NCBI GenBank assembly: GCA_045660065.1
Contig: JAZRDC010000070.1
Span: 1-6,096 of the forward strand
Origin: RGIG2094 sp045660065
GTDB taxonomy: Bacteria; Bacillota; Clostridia; RGIG6154
Direction: 5' to 3'
Length of the DNA: 6,096 nucleotides
Shown here: positions 5,569-6,096 of the stretch, piece by piece
Numbering within the stretch: position 1 is the stretch's first letter
Layout: each line of letters begins with the position of its first letter
Translations under genes and position numbers: made by a program
Notes under the pieces: model-generated
Told to the model about the DNA's origin: nothing
Databases searched by the model: none
The model's input: the letters and a program-made list of their open reading frames with translations, nothing else

Positions 5569-6096
5569 TCATTCGCGTTCTATGCACGAATAAAGTGCAT
5601 TTGTTATTAAATGCTGCATTTTCAAATCCCAGCCAAACATTTCCTGAAAATATGCAACCGATAATTTGTTTTTGGTATCAACCAGTGAAAATGCACCTGC
5701 AGCACCATCCCAGCCAAACTCGCCTGTCGGGCTTAATTTTCCGCTTTCTTCAGGATTTATGTGAACTCTTACTCCAAGTCCGTAGCCATAGCCTTTTCTT
5801 AATTTATCAAAATCCTCTGTTGCTTTTCCTTCAAGATGATTTGTTCCCATCAACTTTACAGTTTCATCAAGCAAAATTCTGTTTCCATTCTTGCCAACGC
5901 CACCTGATGCTAAAGCATCTAAAAACAATGCGTAATCCTCGGCAGTTGAATTAAGACCCGCTCCGCCACTTTGGTAATCCTTTGTAATCTTAAACCAGTT
6001 ACCTTGCTCCGCTTTTACAAGTTTGCCGTTTTCATTTCTGTATTTTACCATAACTCTGTCGCTGACCGGCATATCAAAAGAAGTATTGTTCATACC
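5569..6096 (-). CDS. beta-lactamase-fold serine hydrolase or esterase (5' end cut by window edge)
   Basis: The C-terminal 175 residues of a class C beta-lactamase-like serine hydrolase; the N-terminal half with the SxxK nucleophile and YxN motif lies past 6096, so activity cannot be judged. The fragment starts at the conserved G-M-x-x-T-x-F (1-7, right after the usual P-L). It then shows SGGAGLNSTAEDYALF (43-58), the NGNRILLDETVKLM helix region (70-83), GYGYGLGVRV (102-111), and FGWDGAAGAF (127-136), which replaces the K-T-G or H-T-G third motif of true lactamases. The G-W-x-G-A-A-G form is common in esterase and uncharacterised members, so antibiotic resistance is unlikely. An ATG at 6091-6093 is internal, since the reading frame and family homology continue upstream of it. 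Co-directional with the GH28 gene 43 bases downstream, suggesting a shared transcript; an ester-removing role on glycans is a guess. Confidence 0.85.
   Translation of the reverse strand, partial: GMNNTSFDMPVSDRVMVKYRNENGKLVKAEQGNWFKITKDYQSGGAGLNSTAEDYALFLDALASGGVGKNGNRILLDETVKLMGTNHLEGKATEDFDKLRKGYGYGLGVRVHINPEESGKLSPTGEFGWDGAAGAFSLVDTKNKLSVAYFQEMFGWDLKMQHLITNALYSCIERE

Noticed and set aside
5569..6096. An antibiotic-resistance beta-lactamase.
   Set aside because: The third active-site motif is G-W-D-G-A-A-G instead of K-T-G or H-T-G, and the catalytic half is outside the window, so resistance cannot be claimed.

Overview
The window looks like chromosome from a low-GC Gram-positive bacterium, most likely an anaerobic clostridial (Bacillota) plant-polysaccharide user. 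Three things suggest this. Composition is AT-rich. Shine-Dalgarno sites are strong (GGAGG type) before nearly every gene. The order rpsJ-rplC-rplD is the standard start of the S10 ribosomal protein operon. The genus cannot be named from this sequence alone.

Region 1 (1-1640, minus strand) is the head of the S10 operon. A sigma-A type promoter with an AT-rich upstream tract (about 1581-1640) drives rpsJ (S10), then rplC (L3), then rplD (L4), which runs off the left edge. Region 2 (about 1665-1837) is a buffer holding a strong minus-strand intrinsic terminator and a second, longer inverted repeat. Together they separate the ribosomal operon from the sugar gene transcribed toward it on the same strand.

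Region 3 (1838-6096) is a carbohydrate-use cluster. A Gfo/Idh/MocA-fold protein resembling the NAD-dependent redox glycosidases of family GH109 (minus) is divergent from an AraC-family regulator (plus). The 140-bp gap between them contains two back-to-back promoters. Between those promoters lies a pair of direct repeats spaced exactly 21 bp apart, a plausible binding site for the AraC protein. The regulator converges on a GH28 polygalacturonase-like enzyme (minus), and the two genes share a perfect 36-bp palindromic terminator. Upstream of the GH28 gene and co-directional with it is the C-terminal half of a beta-lactamase-fold serine hydrolase or esterase, cut by the right edge.

Working model (inference): oligosaccharides derived from pectin or host or plant glycans enter the cell and are processed by GH28 and the redox-type glycosidase, neither of which has an export signal. 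The AraC protein senses the substrate and activates at least the divergent gene. The serine hydrolase may remove ester groups. No known mobile element, CRISPR array, tRNA or rRNA was seen. The most interesting points are the GH109-like protein without the usual E-K-P motif, the 21-bp-spaced operator candidate, and the Arg-to-Glu change in the GH28 RIK motif.
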